From UBA10365 sp041441915 (GTDB lineage Bacteria; Pseudomonadota; Alphaproteobacteria; Rhodobacterales; Rhodobacteraceae), in contig JASDRS010000010.1 in NCBI GenBank assembly GCA_041441915.1, positions 62,001-126,000 on the forward strand: a stretch of DNA of 64,000 bases, written 5' to 3'. Made by a program: the position numbers and the translations under genes. Shown here one piece after another: positions 61,279 to 64,000 of this stretch. The notes under the pieces are model-generated. The model was not told the DNA's origin. It saw only the letters and a list, made by a program, of their open reading frames with translations, and searched no databases. Each line of letters begins with the position of its first letter. The first letter of the stretch is position 1.

Positions 61279-62150
61279 CAAACACCACCGACACCACCAT
61301 GCTTCGCCCAGTACACGGGGTTTTATGGATGGTGTTTACTGGCCTAAATTTTGTAGCAGTAACAGTTCTGGTGCGTCAAATGGGTACTGATTTGCCAGCC
61401 GTTCAGTCGGCATTTTTGCGTTTTGCCATCGGGACATTATTTTTAATACCAAGCTTTTATGCCTTGCTACGACGTCGAATAGCCAATGGCATGATGCCGT
61501 TTTTTTTGGGCCGTGGCGTCATGCATTCGGCGGGTGTCGTATTGTGGTTTTATGCCATGGCACGCATTCCAGTGGCGGAGGTCACTGCGATTGGTTATTT
61601 AAACCCTGTTTTAGTAATTATAGGGGCAGGCATTTTTTTTAAAGAAAAGGTGGCTTGGTGGCGCTATGTGGCGATTGGGCTCGCTCTCTCTGGGGCATTG
61701 ATTATTCTGAGACCTGGATTTAGGGAGTTAGGCCCAGGGCAATTGGCGCAGGTGGTGTCTGCGATGTTCTTGGCAGGCTCGTATTTGTTTGGTAAAAGAT
61801 TAAGCCAAACCGTGTCTGCGGGAAATGTGGTGGTTATGTTGTCATTTTGCGTAACTTTAGGTTTAGCACCTCTAGCATATGTGGTTTGGGTTGCTCCTAC
61901 TCTTTGGCAGCTTTTGTCGCTGACACTTGTGGCAGGATTCGCAACGGTGGGACATTTTAGCATGACCCGTGCCTTTCAATCTGCTCCCATGGCGGTGACA
62001 CAGCCAGTGGCGTTTTTGCAATTAATCTGGGCTTCGGCGTTTGGATATGTCCTGTTTGAAGAATCCCCAGATGTATTCGTGCTAATAGGTGGCTTTGTTA
62101 TTATCGCTTCTGTAACTTTTATTGCGTGGCGATCAAATGTTAATACATGA
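61275..62150 (+). CDS. EamA/DMT-superfamily transporter
   Basis: A 291-residue protein with ten predicted transmembrane helices in two EamA halves. Landmarks are FTGLNFVAVTVLVRQMG in the first half, MHSAGVVLWFYAMARIPVAE, and VTQPVAFLQLIWASAFGYVL with FEESPDVFVLIGGFVIIASV at the end. The start is a GTG at 61275 that overlaps the stop of the LysE-type exporter gene. DMT proteins move amino acids, nucleobases or polyamines; the substrate cannot be inferred. It is the last gene before the AT-rich region at 62151. Confidence 0.85.
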   Translation: MTNTTDTTMLRPVHGVLWMVFTGLNFVAVTVLVRQMGTDLPAVQSAFLRFAIGTLFLIPSFYALLRRRIANGMMPFFLGRGVMHSAGVVLWFYAMARIPVAEVTAIGYLNPVLVIIGAGIFFKEKVAWWRYVAIGLALSGALIILRPGFRELGPGQLAQVVSAMFLAGSYLFGKRLSQTVSAGNVVVMLSFCVTLGLAPLAYVVWVAPTLWQLLSLTLVAGFATVGHFSMTRAFQSAPMAVTQPVAFLQLIWASAFGYVLFEESPDVFVLIGGFVIIASVTFIAWRSNVNT

Positions 62151-62222
62151 GGAACGTCATTTTTATTTGTCACTCGCTGGGCAGCGTAATTGATACATCA
62201 AGAATTTTCTTTTGTGATTACC

Positions 62223-62238
62223 AGTCAATATATTGACT
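62223..62238. promoter_or_regulatory. 16-bp perfect palindrome
   Basis: AGTCAATATATTGACT is self-complementary over all 16 bases, 152 bases before the start of the small membrane protein gene. It could bind a dimeric regulator. No known site for a named regulator matches exactly. Confidence 0.4.
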
Positions 62239-62338
62239 TTTTATTATCTTTTATTTTTTAAAAATGACAAAAATTATTTAATATTTTATTAAGTAATTGA
62301 TTTGTATATATAATATTTTAATTAAATTTTTAACCTAA

Positions 62339-62355
62339 TTGGCCCATTTCTTGAA
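62339..62355 (+). promoter_or_regulatory. Sigma-54-like promoter element (weak)
   Basis: TTGGCCCATTTCTTGAA has GG and the TTG half-site at the -24/-12 spacing of sigma-54 promoters (TGGC then TTGC), but -12 C is replaced by A. Transcription would start about 62365, leaving a short leader with AAAGGATC before the ATG at 62390. Flagellar genes are often sigma-54-controlled, but this match is weak. Confidence 0.25.
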
Positions 62356-62389
62356 TAAGTGTCCTGAGAAAAATCAAAGGATCTACCCT

Positions 62390-62644
62390 ATGGATATTAA
62401 CAGTCTAATCGAGAGATTAAACGGCACGAACATCGATAAACCAAATTTCTTCTGGGTAAGCGATTTTGCAGTTGCTGCAGAATTCAGTTCGTTGATCATT
62501 AGCTTATCCATTTTTGGTTTAGTCGTTCTGGCTTTTGCCCCACTTACCTGGGGAGTAAATTTTTTTAAAGTTGATTTTCGGAAGCTTGGCCCATTTGTCT
62601 TGGGTGCGAAACCAGTTCTGAGGGCTGAATTAAGCTCAATTTGA
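62390..62644 (+). CDS. Small membrane protein of unknown function upstream of flagellin
   Basis: An 84-residue protein that I do not recognise. Residues 29-55 form one strongly hydrophobic span (SSLIISLSIFGLVVLAFAPL), preceded by a polar N-terminus (DINSLIERLNGTNIDKPNFF) and followed by a basic C-terminus (VDFRKLGPFVLGAKPVLRAE). The start is the ATG at 62390 with AAAGGATC just upstream; a longer frame from 62339 adds no conserved sequence. It stops 55 bases before the flagellin gene. Whether it takes part in motility is inference. The sequence could be a single-pass membrane protein with little homology outside close relatives. Confidence 0.6.
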   Translation: MDINSLIERLNGTNIDKPNFFWVSDFAVAAEFSSLIISLSIFGLVVLAFAPLTWGVNFFKVDFRKLGPFVLGAKPVLRAELSSI

Positions 62645-62666
62645 AATTTATGAAACGCAATAGAAA

Positions 62667-62682
62667 CAACATCTGGATGTTG
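62667..62682 (+). other. Short hairpin before the flagellin ribosome-binding site
   Basis: CAACATC-TG-GATGTTG forms a perfect 7-bp stem with a 2-base centre, ending two bases before the GTGAGGAAG that precedes the flagellin ATG. It may modulate translation or mRNA stability of the flagellin messenger. Confidence 0.35.
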
Positions 62683-62699
62683 CCGTGAGGAAGACTTAG

Positions 62700-64000
62700 A
62701 TGCCTATATCAGTTAATACAAATGTCGGCGCACTTTCTGCCATGGCTGCGAGCACGTCAACGAACAAAGCACTAGAAACGGCGATGACACGCCTGTCCAC
62801 TGGGAAGCGAATTAATACAGCCGGCGATGACGCAGCTGGAATAGCTATCACCGCTCGACTTACTTCAGAGGTTAAGGGCTTAGGGGTCGCCATTAAAAAT
62901 GCTCTTGATGCCCAGTCGTTAATTGATACGACTGAGGGTGCTCAGGCAGAGGTTACCAATATTTTACAGCGCATGCGGGAATTGGCGGTAAAGGCAGCTA
63001 ATGATACGAATAGCAATTCAGATCGAAAAAATCTTGATGCAGAGATCCAGCAACTTGTTATTGAGGTTGACCGGATTTCATCTACAACAACGTGGGCGGG
63101 CGTTAAAATCTTGCATGGAGAGGGCGCGCTAGACCTTGAAGCTAAGAAATTAAGTTTTCAGGTGGGTTTCTTGGATGAGTCTTCTCAAAAAATAGAAGTA
63201 GCGGTAAAATCTTCTTCAGCAAAAAACTTGGGCATTGACCCCCTAGATACAGCAGTATCATTTGCCATGACTGCTCCAGTGCCAGCGAGCCCGACTAATC
63301 TGAAGGCAGCGTATAATTCGACAACTGGTGCGATGTCTTTCTCGCCAATTGATGTTACTGCACTTGGGTTAAACACTACTTCTTACACTGTTGGAGGTAG
63401 TAGCAGCATTGCGTTAACTGCGGGAACCGCCGGCACAAATGAGATAAGCTTTAATGTCGTGACTGGTGGCTCTGGTGACGTTTCGTTCACTGTAGACGGC
63501 AAAAGCCTTACAATCAGTGTTCAGACAAGTGACAATTCTGCAGCCGTTGCAGCAAAAGCCAAGACGGCAATAGATAGCGCAGGGATTGGTCTTACGGCAA
63601 CGACTAGTTCTGGTGGGTTGCTCTCTCTGAGCAGGATACCTACGGCGGGAGCCTTGTCGGTAACCATTAATACTAAAATTATTAGTGTTAATGTGGCTGC
63701 TGGCGATACAGAGTCTAAGGTTATGGAAGCACTATCAACTGCAATTCAAGCCGCAAAAGTCGGTGGTGTGAGTGTGACGCAGCCAACAAATACAACAAAG
63801 GTTGTTGCTGCAGATGTAACCGCATCCTCAAAGACTTTAACTATGTCTTCACACACTCAAGGTGAAGAGTTAACCTTCCAGGTCGGCTCGGAAACCTTAA
63901 AGGTTACTGCCGGAGTTAACGTTGCGACAACAGGTACTTTGATTGCGAATGCTATAAATGCTGAGGCAATTCGCACAGGAACCACTGCTAGCGGGTACGC
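62700..64000 (+). CDS. Flagellin, 5' part (truncated at window edge)
   Basis: The open frame starts at ATG 62700 (GAGGAAG nine bases upstream) and runs off the right edge, so 433 codons are visible. The N-terminal D0/D1 domain is typical: PISVNTNVGALSAMAASTST, LSTGKRINTAGDDAAGIAI and EGAQAEVTNILQRMRELAVK, followed by NLDAEIQQLVIEVDRISSTT. After about residue 175 comes a long Thr/Ser/Gly/Ala-rich variable region with repeated beta-rich units (for example DVSFTVDGKSLTISV, LSVTINTKIISVNV and ELTFQVGSETLKVTA), each followed by an Ala-rich helix such as AAVAAKAKTAI. These resemble flagellin IN-type motifs. The C-terminal D1/D0 domain lies beyond the window. It forms the filament exported by the flagellar type III system. 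Confidence 0.9.
   Translation, partial: MPISVNTNVGALSAMAASTSTNKALETAMTRLSTGKRINTAGDDAAGIAITARLTSEVKGLGVAIKNALDAQSLIDTTEGAQAEVTNILQRMRELAVKAANDTNSNSDRKNLDAEIQQLVIEVDRISSTTTWAGVKILHGEGALDLEAKKLSFQVGFLDESSQKIEVAVKSSSAKNLGIDPLDTAVSFAMTAPVPASPTNLKAAYNSTTGAMSFSPIDVTALGLNTTSYTVGGSSSIALTAGTAGTNEISFNVVTGGSGDVSFTVDGKSLTISVQTSDNSAAVAAKAKTAIDSAGIGLTATTSSGGLLSLSRIPTAGALSVTINTKIISVNVAAGDTESKVMEALSTAIQAAKVGGVSVTQPTNTTKVVAADVTASSKTLTMSSHTQGEELTFQVGSETLKVTAGVNVATTGTLIANAINAEAIRTGTTASGY

Larger units (their letters stand above)
62151..62389. other. AT-rich intergenic region
   Basis: 239 bases, strongly AT-rich compared with the rest of the window, without a gene. It contains the perfect 16-bp palindrome AGTCAATATATTGACT (62223-62238) and a sequence resembling a sigma-54 promoter (62339-62355). 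Transcription of the small membrane protein and perhaps the flagellin likely starts here. Confidence 0.55.

Noticed and set aside
62316..62336. CtrA-type TTAA-N7-TTAA site before the flagellin locus
   Set aside because: The nearest TTAA pair has an eight-base spacer, and the region is so AT-rich that such matches are expected by chance.
63185..63376. Minus-strand open frame within flagellin
   Set aside because: It is antisense to clear flagellin coding sequence and lacks any domain.

Overview
The window is chromosomal DNA of an alphaproteobacterium, most likely a marine Rhodobacteraceae (Roseobacter group) with a moderate, roughly half-GC genome. Evidence: a SAM/SAH-type riboswitch (an RNA class described from Rhodobacterales) sits directly before metK; fabI-fabB-fabA lies beside an Irr-type Fur regulator; miaB-phoH-ybeY-corC-lnt-metK, ruvCAB and ybgC-tolQRAB-pal-cpoB-tilS-ftsH follow the usual alphaproteobacterial orders; and a one-step phosphatidylcholine synthase is present. 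The gene density is high, and I see no rRNA, tRNA, CRISPR array, insertion sequence or prophage. The assignment to an exact genus is not possible from sequence reading alone.

Layout. 1-1133: a decayed phasin gene followed by intact phaR. 1154-8221: a LysR regulator convergent with a DegT-family aminotransferase, then a minus-strand operon of two glutamine-synthetase-like ligases, a class I amidotransferase and a PuuB-like oxidase, which together look like a gamma-glutamylated amine (polyamine-type) degradation route. 8415-9648: a TerB-domain protein and rlmJ. 10063-20203: two RND efflux systems, the second led by a TetR regulator with a clear palindromic operator. 20278-23426: fabI-fabB-fabA and divergent irr. 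24055-34744: RNA modification, ribosome maturation and envelope genes ending with metK, trmB and ileS. 34798-42490: pcs, xerC and a DUF484 gene on the minus strand, then priA, an MFS gene broken by an in-frame TAG, msrA and prmA. 43087-53464: ruvCAB, an unknown protein, an SRPBCC protein and the whole Tol-Pal cluster with tilS. 53533-62150: ftsH, a MOSC protein, fhs and folD (one-carbon metabolism), a metallophosphoesterase, yebC and two small-molecule transporters. 62151-64000: an AT-rich stretch, a small membrane protein and the 5' part of a long flagellin gene cut by the window edge.

Most of the window is core genome. The parts worth a second look are: the phasin pseudogene next to a retained phaR; the amine-degradation cluster with its separate aminotransferase; the C-terminal extension of the first RND pump; the SAM/SAH riboswitch; the nonsense codon in the MFS gene; the LexA-like box before ruvC; and the AT-rich region, small membrane protein and unusually insert-rich flagellin at the right edge. 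I did not find a clear previously undescribed multi-gene system. The best candidates for new biology are the puu-like cluster with two ligases and the small protein/flagellin locus.
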